NCBI RefSeq assembly: GCF_024714475.1
Contig: NZ_JAMZMI010000003.1
Span: forward strand, 610,568-674,567
Reading direction: 5' to 3'
DNA length: 64,000 nt
From: Marinoscillum sp. MHG1-6
GTDB lineage: Bacteria > Bacteroidota > Bacteroidia > Cytophagales > Cyclobacteriaceae
A program made the position numbers and the translations under genes. The notes under the pieces are model-generated. The model worked only from the letters and a program-made list of their open reading frames with translations. It had not been told where the DNA came from and did not search any database. Below, one piece after another: positions 8,162-17,651 of this stretch; position 1 is the stretch's first letter; the number at the start of each line of letters is the position of its first letter.

Positions 8162-9238
8162 TTATTTATCTCCAAGATTATTTAACGCATTTTTGTAGTA
8201 GATCTTTCTATCATCTATGCCATTCTTACCACCATTCACCAGCTTTGTTAAACTGACAATATCATTTTGATCGGAAAGTTCATTGGCACTTTTTCCTCCA
8301 TATTTTTTCCATCTCCAATAATACAGACTTGCTTTGAGCGCTACCTCAACATCATTTATCAAATCTTCTAAATGACCACCCTCAGATCTGCTTTTATGAA
8401 AGTATTTTTTATTGTTTTCGTTCAATATATCAGCATTCCATAACTCGGACACCTTCTTATATGTCCACCTTCCGGTCAAATGAATAAATCCTTTGCCTTT
8501 GAAAGTAGATCCATGCCCAGAACTCGGCCCTGCATTCCCCATTCGACATGCATACGTTACATCAAATAATTTAGAGTCGCTTCCATAATGTTTTTCTTTC
8601 ACTTTAAGGATTCCAGAGTTATAACTTTTATCTGTTACTTTGTTCCTCAGATTTGCAGTAGTAATACCTGTAGCAGGATGGCCATATGCCTGAAAAACCT
8701 TTAGTTTACTATCGTACAGAAAAACTGGGCTAACCGGACCGGATCGTCCTTTTCCTAAAGTACCACCATCACTTTCATAAGCAACACCTACACACTCCGT
8801 TGGTTCGGAATTATACCCTTGAAACAAATCGGCATACTTAGGAAGACCAAATAACTCAACAATACGACGAGGACTATAATGACTCGATTCATCTAAATCC
8901 GCCAAACCACCTGTTTCTGCCCCAATTTGGGCTAGAAAGTGTGCCATGCGCCCTTTAGTTGTTAATTCAAAAACATTGCTTAACTCGTTTAATACTTCAA
9001 CAACTTCCCTAATTCTAGCAGTATCCTTGTTATTCGGGAATATCTTTGACAGTTGATCAGTTGTTATCGGAAATTCAGGATCGACTGGCACCGCAACTTT
9101 TCTGAAAATCCAATGACCTTCAATCCGATCATCCCCCTCACCCTTCACCCGCACATAATCTCCACACCCAACTGGCGCAAGCGTCCGCTTGTGTCTCACT
9201 CGATAATACACACATTCAACAAACCTCTTCCACCACAA
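8162..9238 (-). CDS. orphan GH19-type (chitinase/lysozyme-like) toxin module, N-terminus lost
   Basis: The frame gives 358 aa, but the first ~25 residues are encoded by the end of the inserted RAYT element, so the true gene was cut here. Native sequence begins at 'CGDYVRVKGEGDDRIEGHW', the same junction found in the 665-aa effector upstream. The rest resembles a glycoside hydrolase 19 lysozyme-like fold: 'HFLAQIGAETGGL' with the likely catalytic Glu108, then 'FKGKGFIHLTGRWTYKKVSE'. It has no signal peptide. It is best seen as a displaced C-terminal toxin tip that could recombine onto the full-length effector; whether it is still translated is unknown. Confidence 0.65.
   Translation of the reverse strand: MWWKRFVECVYYRVRHKRTLAPVGCGDYVRVKGEGDDRIEGHWIFRKVAVPVDPEFPITTDQLSKIFPNNKDTARIREVVEVLNELSNVFELTTKGRMAHFLAQIGAETGGLADLDESSHYSPRRIVELFGLPKYADLFQGYNSEPTECVGVAYESDGGTLGKGRSGPVSPVFLYDSKLKVFQAYGHPATGITTANLRNKVTDKSYNSGILKVKEKHYGSDSKLFDVTYACRMGNAGPSSGHGSTFKGKGFIHLTGRWTYKKVSELWNADILNENNKKYFHKSRSEGGHLEDLINDVEVALKASLYYWRWKKYGGKSANELSDQNDIVSLTKLVNGGKNGIDDRKIYYKNALNNLGDK
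9108..9168 (-). repeat. 61-bp junction repeat, copy 1 (orphan module)
   Basis: 60 of 61 bases match 11437-11497 (only 9161 differs). In both places it encodes CGDYVRVKGEGDDRIEGHW in frame, and the protein sequences diverge directly after it. This is the exchange-point pattern seen between alternative C-terminal tips in polymorphic toxin systems. Confidence 0.9.
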
Positions 9239-9794
9239 TAGTCTATAGCACTGCTGTATTTCCAGTGCTCAGGTTCAGTCACAAAGCCTGAAACAACTGG
9301 ATTCATATGCAAATATTCTAGTTTCTGATCTAAAATTTCGTTTGTACTCAGCTCAATGGGTTGATTGTGCTGCTGCCACAGTTGCCAGTTAGTATTATTT
9401 CCATTTTTCTGCCCCGCTCTTTGCATCATCCATGTAACCCATTCTCTTCTACTCTCTGTTGGATGAACAGCAATCTCCTCCTTTAGTTTTCTGGATGTGA
9501 AACTCTTAAAATCTCTCAAAATATCTTGCATTGGCTTATCGCTTGTCCCTATGATCAGATGAACGTGGCTCGACATGAAGCACCAGGCATAAACCTCCAA
9601 ACCCTTTTCTTGCTGACAGTATCTCAAACTATCTAATAAAATTTCCGAATATTCATGCCTGACAAACAAGTCAATCCAATAGACAGTAGCAAAGCTGACG
9701 AAATACAATTTTTCCTGATCGCGAAATTGGTACTTTCTACTCATAACGGTAAGATACCGGTAATGATACCAAAGCACAAGCGGACGCTTGCGCC
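9174..9794 (-). mobile_element. RAYT/REP element (IS200-like single-gene transposon)
   Basis: Bounded by perfect 20-bp inverted repeats at 9174-9193 and 9775-9794 (GGCGCAAGCGTCCGCTTGTG and its complement). Each repeat contains a small palindrome (AAGCG-TC-CGCTT) as in REP sequences. One Y1-type transposase gene lies inside. No target-site duplication is visible, as expected for HUH single-strand transposition. The insertion removed or displaced whatever once preceded the orphan GH19 module. Confidence 0.85.
9196..9744 (-). CDS. REP-associated tyrosine transposase (Y1_Tnp/IS200-like)
   Basis: 182 aa from the ATG at 9744; the frame is open 11 codons further but the inverted repeat lies there. 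The HUH signature is 'SSHVHLIIG', and the likely nucleophile tyrosine is in 'LEYLHMNPVVSGFV'. Other hallmarks are 'YWIDLFVRHEYSEILL', 'DFKSFTSRKL' and 'QQHNQPIEL', all typical of Bacteroidota RAYT proteins. The enzyme nicks and joins single-stranded DNA at REP hairpins, such as the terminal repeats here. Its 3' end overlaps the artificial 5' end of the GH19 frame. Confidence 0.9.
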   Translation of the reverse strand: MSRKYQFRDQEKLYFVSFATVYWIDLFVRHEYSEILLDSLRYCQQEKGLEVYAWCFMSSHVHLIIGTSDKPMQDILRDFKSFTSRKLKEEIAVHPTESRREWVTWMMQRAGQKNGNNTNWQLWQQHNQPIELSTNEILDQKLEYLHMNPVVSGFVTEPEHWKYSSAIDYCGGRGLLNVCIIE

Positions 9795-9864
9795 AGGTAG
9801 GGGCTTAAGAATGTGAGGTCAGCTCTAAATAATTATCTAAGGCCAAATACCGCAATTATTCCAA

Positions 9865-10527
9865 TCACATATAATCGGTAATATCGAACTCCGTTATGAG
9901 AGGTGCCGGTTCTTCGATTTCAATAGATTGGATTTGTGGATCCAACTCTTCATCAACAATGATAAATTTGGTTTGCCTCCAGTTCTGAATTTCTACATCA
10001 TAGGTGTACTCAAATCTATACTTGAGGCCCACGGCTGGCTCCATAGAAATTTTAATTTTATCACCGTCAAAAGTAGTTTCATTATTGGGAGGATTGCCAT
10101 GTTTACCAGCCAGTATATTATATATATATTGATTACCCGTTGCCTCACGCATATCTTTAAAATAATCTGCTGAATATGATTTATAATACAATACATCTAG
10201 TTTACTGAGCCGTTTTATCATAGAATAACTAGAATCCCTATTCATAAAGTAGACCACGGTAAAAAGTGTATCTCCATCTGAAAATCCACTTTTAATTATC
10301 TGAATAACAATGTCATTTCTACCATCGTCATTAATATCAGTTAGAGGATGAGTGCCAAATAAGACCATTTCTCTTGGTAGACATAAGTTTTCGGGTAATC
10401 TATTTACCATAAATTGAAAACCATCTCTGGTTTGACGATTGCAAGTTTCATCAGAAATCTGTGCCGAAGAAGTAAAACTTGCAAATACCCCTATCAATAA
10501 AATCAATACTTTCACTGTTCTTCGCAT
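9865..10527 (-). CDS. exported protein, candidate immunity partner of the GH19 effector
   Basis: 220 aa with a clear signal peptide ('MRRTVKVLILLIGVFASFTS' then 'SAQ'). The body is not recognised. It contains 'HPLTDINDDGRNDIVIQI', an FG-GAP/dockerin-like D-x-N-x-D-G-x-x-D loop that could bind calcium. Its start overlaps the last 16 nt of the GH19 effector gene in another frame, so the two are probably translationally coupled. Coupling, size and periplasmic targeting fit an immunity protein against a peptidoglycan-cutting toxin. No homology is claimed. Confidence 0.6.
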   Translation of the reverse strand: MRRTVKVLILLIGVFASFTSSAQISDETCNRQTRDGFQFMVNRLPENLCLPREMVLFGTHPLTDINDDGRNDIVIQIIKSGFSDGDTLFTVVYFMNRDSSYSMIKRLSKLDVLYYKSYSADYFKDMREATGNQYIYNILAGKHGNPPNNETTFDGDKIKISMEPAVGLKYRFEYTYDVEIQNWRQTKFIIVDEELDPQIQSIEIEEPAPLITEFDITDYM

Positions 10528-12509
10528 ATAAATAGACTACCAATCAACTCATCAAAATTATCTCCTCTCTCCGGCCAACCTTCCAAGCCACCATTTACTA
10601 GAATAGAAATTTCACGAGCATTATCACTTTGATGTAGTTTCTTGAACTTATCACCATTAAGTTTAAATAAAAAATATGCCACTGCCGAGTAAACCGCATC
10701 TTTTGGATTAGTGCTTAAAGTTGTGTAGTTAGTTTGCCAATCAACTAAATATTCCAATTTTTCACCACTTGCTGTGGAAGCCCTCTTGTAGTTTTCTCGC
10801 CATGTCAAATGAATCAAACCGCGTCCCCTAAAATTCCACCCATCTTCAGTTGAGGGTGCGCCGTTTCCAAATTTATCAGCATAGATATAACTGAAAAGCT
10901 TTTTATTTCTAGCATTCTTCTCTTCATCATTAAAGATGACCTTTTGATACCTCTCTTCTTTTTTTACTATAAAGAACGTAGGAACCTGAATTGAACTATT
11001 TGAGCTATGAGTAAACCTTTTTTCATTAGTTCCTTGATATCTAATTCCTTTGTAGTCTTCTGCAGCTTTTTGAAAAACATAATACTGAAAATAATCAAGA
11101 TAGGTCTCATCATTCCAAAAAGTTTGTTGAAAGAAATGTTTTACGGCAGCCTTTTTCGCATGTATTCTTAAAACTGTATGAAGACGCAAATTCGGTTTTT
11201 CATCTAATGAAAAATGCATGCCAACTTCCTTCTTCGATTGAGCAAAAAAATGAGCATGACTAGCATGAGTATTGAACCCCCCTTTTTTTAAGGCTGTATT
11301 TAATGGTTCTACATAACTTGACGCTATCTTATCCCCATAGATGATTTGTAACTTGGCAATATTTAAAGTCAAATCCTCTCCACATCTCTGGCAACAGAAC
11401 CCTGTCCCACAATCAACAACTGCTGCATCCTTACTCATCCAATGACCTTCAATCCGATCATCCCCCTCACCCTTCACCCGCACATAATCGCCACACCTCG
11501 CATCTACCATAAATTCAGTTTCCTTTACATAGCTCTTTCCGGCCTTTTCCGTTCCATAGGGTAGTGACACTGATTCAAAGTCTGCCAGCATTTTATACTT
11601 GAGCTCCTTCGAAAGTTTCACCACTTTTGAAAGATAATTCAAGGTTGTGTAAATCGCATCACTCTGTCCCTGAACCATTATCTTCGCCACTTCCTTTCCA
11701 CGACCATCTTTCACCGTTTCTATTACGGCAACTCTCTTGCCCTGCTCTACTTTAGGTAAGTCAGGTGTAGGTTTAACGGCCGAATAGGGGGCCTCTGCTA
11801 ATCGCCTCCATGCATCATCATCGCTCACAAAATATTCATAGTCCAGACCAGGGACCATCATCCCCTCATCCATAACATACTGCTTTTCATTATCTCCAAT
11901 TCTCTTCACATTCCCCTCGCTATCGACTACCCATGTCTTATTTTCCGTATCGATGATGACGAGTTGACCTGAAGTTGGAATACTGGCTAGCTGAACTAAT
12001 CCAGCGGCGCCATTCCCAAGGATGCCAGTGGGCAATGTTGCAAAGAGTGAATCTATGGACCAGTCCACCATCAGCGTATCTACCAATGGCTCAGACCTCC
12101 CTAGCGAAAACAACCTCCTAATTTCATCTTCTGCCTCTTCAGGAGTTTTAGCATTTCCCGTAAGCTTCAGGTTAGACAAGAAACGTTCCAAAACCTCAAA
12201 TGATAGCTTTTGCAGGACCTCATTGAGCTCCTCAATTCCTTCTTCTGAATAATCCCGAGCCTTTAGTTGGCTTTGAAGGTTGGTAAACTGCTCGTGATAA
12301 GAGGCATATTCCTCATCGGATGGACCTAAGGTGGCGAGTAGTTGTCCCACCTGCAACAAGCTTCTTTGAGCAATGACGTATTCCTCTGAAGGATCACTTA
12401 AATCCATGTCCTGAGCACTCAATGGAGCTAGAAGAACATAGCCGAAGGCGATAAATAAAAATATTTTTAGACCCGGGTAAGCAAATTCCCTGGGTGATAT
12501 GCAAATCAA
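10512..12509 (-). CDS. secreted polymorphic-type effector with C-terminal GH19-like domain
   Basis: 665 aa. A hydrophobic export signal lies at about residues 14-33 ('IFLFIAFGYVLLAPLSAQ'). It is followed by a helical region, a central segment with 'SGQLVIIDTENKTWVVDSEG', then the junction CGDYVRVKGEGDDRIEGHW at about residue 340. The last ~300 residues resemble GH19 chitinase/lysozyme folds: 'SHAHFFAQSKKEVGMHF' with the probable catalytic Glu, and 'WNFRGRGLIHLTWRENYKRA', followed by a disulfide- or metal-rich 'CGTGFCCQRC'. The N-terminal part is not recognised. The same junction joined to a different GH19 tip downstream indicates modular tip exchange. Target (peptidoglycan or chitin) and secretion route are unproven. 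Confidence 0.65.
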   Translation of the reverse strand: MICISPREFAYPGLKIFLFIAFGYVLLAPLSAQDMDLSDPSEEYVIAQRSLLQVGQLLATLGPSDEEYASYHEQFTNLQSQLKARDYSEEGIEELNEVLQKLSFEVLERFLSNLKLTGNAKTPEEAEDEIRRLFSLGRSEPLVDTLMVDWSIDSLFATLPTGILGNGAAGLVQLASIPTSGQLVIIDTENKTWVVDSEGNVKRIGDNEKQYVMDEGMMVPGLDYEYFVSDDDAWRRLAEAPYSAVKPTPDLPKVEQGKRVAVIETVKDGRGKEVAKIMVQGQSDAIYTTLNYLSKVVKLSKELKYKMLADFESVSLPYGTEKAGKSYVKETEFMVDARCGDYVRVKGEGDDRIEGHWMSKDAAVVDCGTGFCCQRCGEDLTLNIAKLQIIYGDKIASSYVEPLNTALKKGGFNTHASHAHFFAQSKKEVGMHFSLDEKPNLRLHTVLRIHAKKAAVKHFFQQTFWNDETYLDYFQYYVFQKAAEDYKGIRYQGTNEKRFTHSSNSSIQVPTFFIVKKEERYQKVIFNDEEKNARNKKLFSYIYADKFGNGAPSTEDGWNFRGRGLIHLTWRENYKRASTASGEKLEYLVDWQTNYTTLSTNPKDAVYSAVAYFLFKLNGDKFKKLHQSDNAREISILVNGGLEGWPERGDNFDELIGSLFICEEQ
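11437..11497 (-). repeat. 61-bp junction repeat, copy 2 (full-length effector)
   Basis: Partner of 9108-9168, with one mismatch (position 11490). It marks the border between the constant N-terminal part and the variable GH19 tip of the effector. Confidence 0.9.
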
Positions 12510-12658
12510 TTGTACCGTTATATTAAAATTGCCAAAAATTTGAATTCGTCGGCTAATATAATATATTTTTCATGTAACGCTTTTAATGAGAAAAAAGATC
12601 TCACCAATGCGCTATCCGCACACGGACTAACTCAGAAAATCAAGATTATTACCCCTGA

Positions 12659-14548
12659 CTAGTAGGCTCTGACCTCTACCCCTTTCATGAAGTTAACGAA
12701 GGCTTTATTTACCACCCTGTTTCCTCCTGCTGTAGGATAATCTCCGGTGAAGTACCAGTCACCACTATGGTTAGGGCATGCCTTGTGAAGATTCTCCACG
12801 GTTTGATAGATCACCTCGAGCTCTGCTTTCATATGAGAAGGTCTCACGATATCTGTGATTTTTTCAGAAACCTCGTCGTAAGTGAACGGTGCATAGAGAT
12901 CTTTCACGTAGTTTGGTGGTGTCGGATCATTTTCAGAAGCCATGCATTTGTCATAAACCTCGTCAAGCAGCCCGCTCATGCCCCTCTCTTCCAGCAAAGC
13001 AAGCACTGCTCTGAAAGCCACAAACTCCTTCATTTTACTCATGTCGATTCCATAACAATCTGGGAATCGGATCTGAGGTGCAGAAGAAACAATCACCACT
13101 TTTTTCGGATTTAGCTTATCCAGTAGCGTCAAAATACTTTTTTCAAGGGTCGTACCTCTAACGATCGAATCGTCAATGATCACAAGGGTGTCCTTTCCCT
13201 TTTTGACCACTTCATAGGTCGTATCGTACACATGAGCCACCAAATCATCCCTTTGAGCATCATCGGTAATAAACGTCCTCAGCTTAGCATCCTTCAGCAC
13301 CAGCTTTTCTACCCTTGGTGTAAAAGACAGAATATCTTCCAAAGAATCGGCCGTTGGTTTTTCATCCAGAATAATGTCCTTACGTTGATTAACCAGGTAT
13401 TGATCTACGCCTCTAAGCAATCCAAGAAACGATGTTTCTGCCGTATTAGGGATATAGCTGAAAATAGTGTTTTTCAGATCGGAATTAATCGATCTGAGTA
13501 CCTGTGGTATCAACAGTTCACCCAGTTTTCTTCTTTCGTTGTAGATATCCGGATCTGTTCCCCTTGAGAAATAGATCCTTTCAAAAGAACAAGATTTTTT
13601 GATCCCCGGAGGAATAAACTGCTCTTCACTATAGCTTCCATCTACATTTATGATCAAGGCATGACCCGGCTTAACTTCCTTGATGTCGCTATACTCGCAG
13701 TTCGTTGTTGTCTTGATGGCCGGCTTTTCTGAAGCGACAATGATTACCTCATCATCAACATAATAATAGGCCGGGCGAATTCCATTGGGATCACGCGCTA
13801 CGAAAGCAGCTCCATGCCCGACCATACCGGTCATGGTATATCCACCATCAAAATCACGGCATGACCGCTCAAGTACTCTTCTAAGGTCAAGCTCTCGCTC
13901 AATGATCGCTGACATCTCCTGGTTATCTTCAACCTTGTCTCGATAGCGGTTAAACACATTTTGGTTTTCTTCATCCAAAAAGTGTCCGATTTTCTCCATT
14001 ACCGTGACGGTGTCCACTACTTCTTTTGGATGCTGTCCTAGTGAAACCAGCTTATCAAAAAGCTCTCCCACGTTCGTCATGTTGAAGTTCCCGGCAACTA
14101 CCAGGTTTCTACTTCTCCAGTTATTTTGTCTTAAAAATGGGTGACAGCTCTCAATCGTATTCTTACCATGCGTACCATACCTAAGGTGGCCAAGCCAAAC
14201 CTCTCCGGTAAATGCATAGTTTTTTTTCAGCCAATCCGCATCAAAATACTTTTTCTTCCCTTCCTTCTGTGCCTTGTTGTACTTCTTACGGATCTTGGCG
14301 AAGATTTCTTCTATTGGTTGTGAGTTGGTCGTACGATAACGGCTAATGTATCTTGTACCCGGCTCCATGTCCAGCTTAATATTTGCCACCCCTACACCAT
14401 CCTGGCCCCTGTTGTGCTGCTTTTGCATAAGGATATACATCTTTTGAGCAGCATAAGCTGGCGTGCCATACTTATCGATATAGTACTGGGCGGGTTTTCT
14501 AAGGCGAAGCATTGCAACCCCGCATTCGTGTTTTATAGGATCACTCAT
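12659..14548 (-). CDS. purF: amidophosphoribosyltransferase (PurF-type)
   Basis: 629 aa, the long form found in Bacteroidota alongside or instead of the ~500-aa type. The N-terminal glutaminase nucleophile is Cys9 in 'HECGVAMLRL'; the eight residues before it would be removed as a propeptide. The class-II amidotransferase domain continues through 'GQDGVGVANI' and 'LGHLRYGTHG'. The PRPP-binding loop is 'TLVIIDDSIVRGTTLEKS'. The enzyme makes phosphoribosylamine in the first step of purine synthesis. It begins 6 nt after the nuoN stop and so is probably on the complex I transcript, an odd but plausible pairing. Confidence 0.9.
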   Translation of the reverse strand: MSDPIKHECGVAMLRLRKPAQYYIDKYGTPAYAAQKMYILMQKQHNRGQDGVGVANIKLDMEPGTRYISRYRTTNSQPIEEIFAKIRKKYNKAQKEGKKKYFDADWLKKNYAFTGEVWLGHLRYGTHGKNTIESCHPFLRQNNWRSRNLVVAGNFNMTNVGELFDKLVSLGQHPKEVVDTVTVMEKIGHFLDEENQNVFNRYRDKVEDNQEMSAIIERELDLRRVLERSCRDFDGGYTMTGMVGHGAAFVARDPNGIRPAYYYVDDEVIIVASEKPAIKTTTNCEYSDIKEVKPGHALIINVDGSYSEEQFIPPGIKKSCSFERIYFSRGTDPDIYNERRKLGELLIPQVLRSINSDLKNTIFSYIPNTAETSFLGLLRGVDQYLVNQRKDIILDEKPTADSLEDILSFTPRVEKLVLKDAKLRTFITDDAQRDDLVAHVYDTTYEVVKKGKDTLVIIDDSIVRGTTLEKSILTLLDKLNPKKVVIVSSAPQIRFPDCYGIDMSKMKEFVAFRAVLALLEERGMSGLLDEVYDKCMASENDPTPPNYVKDLYAPFTYDEVSEKITDIVRPSHMKAELEVIYQTVENLHKACPNHSGDWYFTGDYPTAGGNRVVNKAFVNFMKGVEVRAY

Positions 14549-14554
14549 AAACAG

Positions 14555-15988
14555 TTACCAATCGATACTAGAGAATTTTACCACAATGTTATTCAATAAT
14601 TCCGGGCTAAAGAAAAACCATAACAGCAACATGGATAAAATAGTTGCCAACAGGAATGAAAACGCGTCGAATTTGATTTGGGGTAATTTTTGGGCTGAAT
14701 GTATGAAAAATGAATAGGGTATTTTGAGATAATAGAAAAGTGAAAAAATCACACTTACCACCCCTACTATCAGATAGGTTAGTAAGTAATTATCAGATAA
14801 TGATACGTAAGCTTCCCAAAGGGCCGAAAAAAGGTAAAATTTAGCAGTAAAACCGGCCGTTGGAGGAAGGCCAATCTGAGCAATCATGACCACTACGATC
14901 AGAGCTCCCCACCATGGCTGTGTTTTTACTAAACCAGCAAAACCAGTGGTATCAGTAACTCCCTGCGATTCATAGAGTGAAGCCAGGTAAAACATTACAA
15001 GGTTCATGATCGCATAAATCATCGCATACCAAAAAAATGCGGTAGCACCCATTTTACCATCAATTAACAAGCACGCCAGCAATAGACCTGAATGTGCAAT
15101 GGCTCCATAAGCAAAAAGTCTTTTCACATTGGTTTGTCCCAGTGCTCCAAGGGTTCCGACAGCAATGGTAGCTACTCCTATCACAACCAATAGCGGTTGC
15201 ACCCAGCCAAAAACATTCATATCAATGATTGAGATCACCCTGTTCAGAAGCACAAACCCGGCAATCTTGGGCACTACCGATAACACTGCTACTGCGTCGG
15301 TAGGAGCCTCCTGGTAAGTGGAAGGGGTCCAAATATGGAAAGGGAAAATGCTTACTTTAAAGAGAATACCTGCCAACATCGACAGAAGGCCTATCGCCAA
15401 AAATGGATTTGCCTCATTGAAATACAATTCTGAAATTGTTAATGAGCCCCCCATTCCATAAATAATAGAAAATCCATAGAGGGTAACCGCTGAACTCACC
15501 CCTCCAAACAGCAGGTATTTTATCCCCGCCTCGAAAGAGCGTTTTTGAAAGTTGAAATTGGTAATGACATAGCCAGTGAAAGAGGTCAATTCCAAAGCAA
15601 TGTAAATGACCAACAGGTGGTTGGCGCTCATCATGAAGATGGACCCGATCAATATGGAGAGTATCAGGAAATAAAACTCTGAAGTTCTTTTCTCTGCCTC
15701 AGCATAAAACACGATCCAGACTGAAAAAGCAAGGAAAAGCATCTTCAGAACACTCTCCATTGGACCTGTTACTATTGACTTAGTAAACAGCCACTGCGTT
15801 TCTTCATTAAATCCGGCAAAGAATAGCGAACCCACTACTACCACCGCAAAACCGATCCTTGCAACGAGGTTCTTTTTGTTGATCAATCCCACCACCAACA
15901 ATAGCGTGGCTCCCACAATCAGAGCGGCCTCCAATCGCAGATAGGTCAAATGTTCAATGATCTGTCCGAGCTGCTCTTTCAACATCAT
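14555..15988 (-). CDS. nuoN: NADH-quinone oxidoreductase subunit N
   Basis: 477 aa, about 14 membrane helices. It belongs to the antiporter-like proton-pumping subunits of complex I. Recognisable parts are 'FLAIGLLSMLAGILFKVSIFPFHIWTPSTY' (conserved Lys in the half-channel, 'PFHxWxP' motif) and 'KRLFAYGAIAHSGLLLACLL'. The gene order nuoH-I-J-K-L-M-N on one strand with 3-5-nt gaps or overlaps supports the assignment. It is the last complex I gene here, followed by purF. Confidence 0.93.
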   Translation of the reverse strand: MMLKEQLGQIIEHLTYLRLEAALIVGATLLLVVGLINKKNLVARIGFAVVVVGSLFFAGFNEETQWLFTKSIVTGPMESVLKMLFLAFSVWIVFYAEAEKRTSEFYFLILSILIGSIFMMSANHLLVIYIALELTSFTGYVITNFNFQKRSFEAGIKYLLFGGVSSAVTLYGFSIIYGMGGSLTISELYFNEANPFLAIGLLSMLAGILFKVSIFPFHIWTPSTYQEAPTDAVAVLSVVPKIAGFVLLNRVISIIDMNVFGWVQPLLVVIGVATIAVGTLGALGQTNVKRLFAYGAIAHSGLLLACLLIDGKMGATAFFWYAMIYAIMNLVMFYLASLYESQGVTDTTGFAGLVKTQPWWGALIVVVMIAQIGLPPTAGFTAKFYLFSALWEAYVSLSDNYLLTYLIVGVVSVIFSLFYYLKIPYSFFIHSAQKLPQIKFDAFSFLLATILSMLLLWFFFSPELLNNIVVKFSSIDW

Positions 15989-15992
15989 CCGA

Positions 15993-17648
15993 TTATTTGA
16001 TCAGGAATTGCTGCCCCCTTGAAAGCAGGTTATCAACGAAAAAATTAACTGAATTATCGATAGGATCTAATATGATCCCCGGAAGGATACCGAACAACAA
16101 CACCAATACCGCCAAAGGAAGCAACATCAGCCATTCTCTTCTGTCCACATCGTTTAGTTTGTCTTCCCAACTTTCCTCTCGCGCCCAGAACTTACCAAAG
16201 AACATACGTTGCAGCGCCCACAGATAGTATGCGGCGGAGATAATGATCCCAATAACCGCCAGCATTCCCAGCCAGCTCGGCACCAGGCCATTGATCCCCT
16301 CGGATCCTATTCCTCCAATCAGGGTTAACAATTCTCCAACGAAACCTGAAAAGCCTGGCAGCCCCAGAGAAGCAAAGAAGAACACGACCGTAAAGAAGGT
16401 ATAAACCGGCATTTTGCTTGCCAGCCCACTAAGATTTTGAATTTGCCGATCATGGGTTCGATCATAAACCACGCCTACGACCAGGAACAGGGCTCCTGAA
16501 ATCAATCCATGGGAAATCATTTGGAAGAGAGCACCGGAAATGCCTTCGATGGTCAGGGTCGCCAGTCCTAACATCACAAAACCCATGTGAGAGACTGAAG
16601 AATAAGCGATCATTCGCTTCAGATCGTTCTGAGCTAACGCCGCGAAACCTCCATAGATAATCGACAGCACCCCAAAGCATGCTACAGGAAAGGCATATTC
16701 CATGGCCGCGTCAGGGAATATCCCATAGGCAATCCTAAAGAAGCCATACCCCCCTACTTTCAACAAAATCCCGGCTAATATAACCGAAATGGCTGTCGGT
16801 GCTTCCACGTGTGCATCCGGCAACCAGGTATGAACAGGGACCACCGGCAACTTGATCGCGAAACCGATCATGAGTAGAATAAACGCCCAATACCGAAGTG
16901 ATATACCACCAAATGCTACTTCTGAATCAGGAGCCAAAAACGCTTCAGCACCGTAACTATCTTCCATCATCTTCACCAGACTGAAAGAGTGGACAATTTC
17001 TATTTTGCCGGTTTCATCAGCCATTTTTAATGCTCTGGAAGAATCCTCTATAGAAATGAACAAGCCGATCATCACGATCAGGATCAGAAGAGATCCCAAT
17101 AAGGTATAAATGAAAAACTTAATCGACGCGTAGGCTCTTCTAGGACCACCCCAGATCCCGATGAGGAAAAACATCGGCAACAGCATGAATTCGAAGAACA
17201 CATAAAAGAGGAACAGGTCCAACGCCACAAAACATCCAACAATACTGGTGCTTAAGGTGAGGTAAAGAATGAAATAGCCTTTCACCTTTTCAGTTAGTCT
17301 CCAGGAAGATATCACCCCAATCACCAACAGCAGAGCACTCAAAACTACCAGCGGCATGCTGATCCCATCGACACCCACGAAATAATCAATCACAAAACGC
17401 CCGTAATTACCCAGGCTTAACTGGATCCAATCGGCTTTTTCTACAAAAAGAAACGCCTCGCTCCACTCCGATGGCTTGAAGCTACCATCGTAGTCAAAAA
17501 ATAACTTAAGCGAAAGCACCAGTTGAAGCAGGGTAGCCACCAGGGTCACCACTTTTATCAACAAGTGTTGTGTTTTGGGAATGAAGAAAACACCCAGTGC
17601 AAATAGCAACGGAATGAAAACGATGAGACTTAACAGGTGATTTTCCAT
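15993..17648 (-). CDS. nuoM: NADH-quinone oxidoreductase subunit M
   Basis: 551 aa, about 14 membrane helices. It contains 'KLPVVPVHTWLPDAHVEAPT', 'ILLKVGGYGFFRI' and 'LKRMIAYSSVSHMGFVMLG', all standard NuoM/Mrp-antiporter signatures with the pumping lysine and glutamate residues. It couples quinone reduction to proton transfer in the membrane arm. It ends 5 nt before nuoN and starts 4 nt after nuoL. Confidence 0.95.
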   Translation of the reverse strand: MENHLLSLIVFIPLLFALGVFFIPKTQHLLIKVVTLVATLLQLVLSLKLFFDYDGSFKPSEWSEAFLFVEKADWIQLSLGNYGRFVIDYFVGVDGISMPLVVLSALLLVIGVISSWRLTEKVKGYFILYLTLSTSIVGCFVALDLFLFYVFFEFMLLPMFFLIGIWGGPRRAYASIKFFIYTLLGSLLILIVMIGLFISIEDSSRALKMADETGKIEIVHSFSLVKMMEDSYGAEAFLAPDSEVAFGGISLRYWAFILLMIGFAIKLPVVPVHTWLPDAHVEAPTAISVILAGILLKVGGYGFFRIAYGIFPDAAMEYAFPVACFGVLSIIYGGFAALAQNDLKRMIAYSSVSHMGFVMLGLATLTIEGISGALFQMISHGLISGALFLVVGVVYDRTHDRQIQNLSGLASKMPVYTFFTVVFFFASLGLPGFSGFVGELLTLIGGIGSEGINGLVPSWLGMLAVIGIIISAAYYLWALQRMFFGKFWAREESWEDKLNDVDRREWLMLLPLAVLVLLFGILPGIILDPIDNSVNFFVDNLLSRGQQFLIK

Positions 17649-17651
17649 CTA

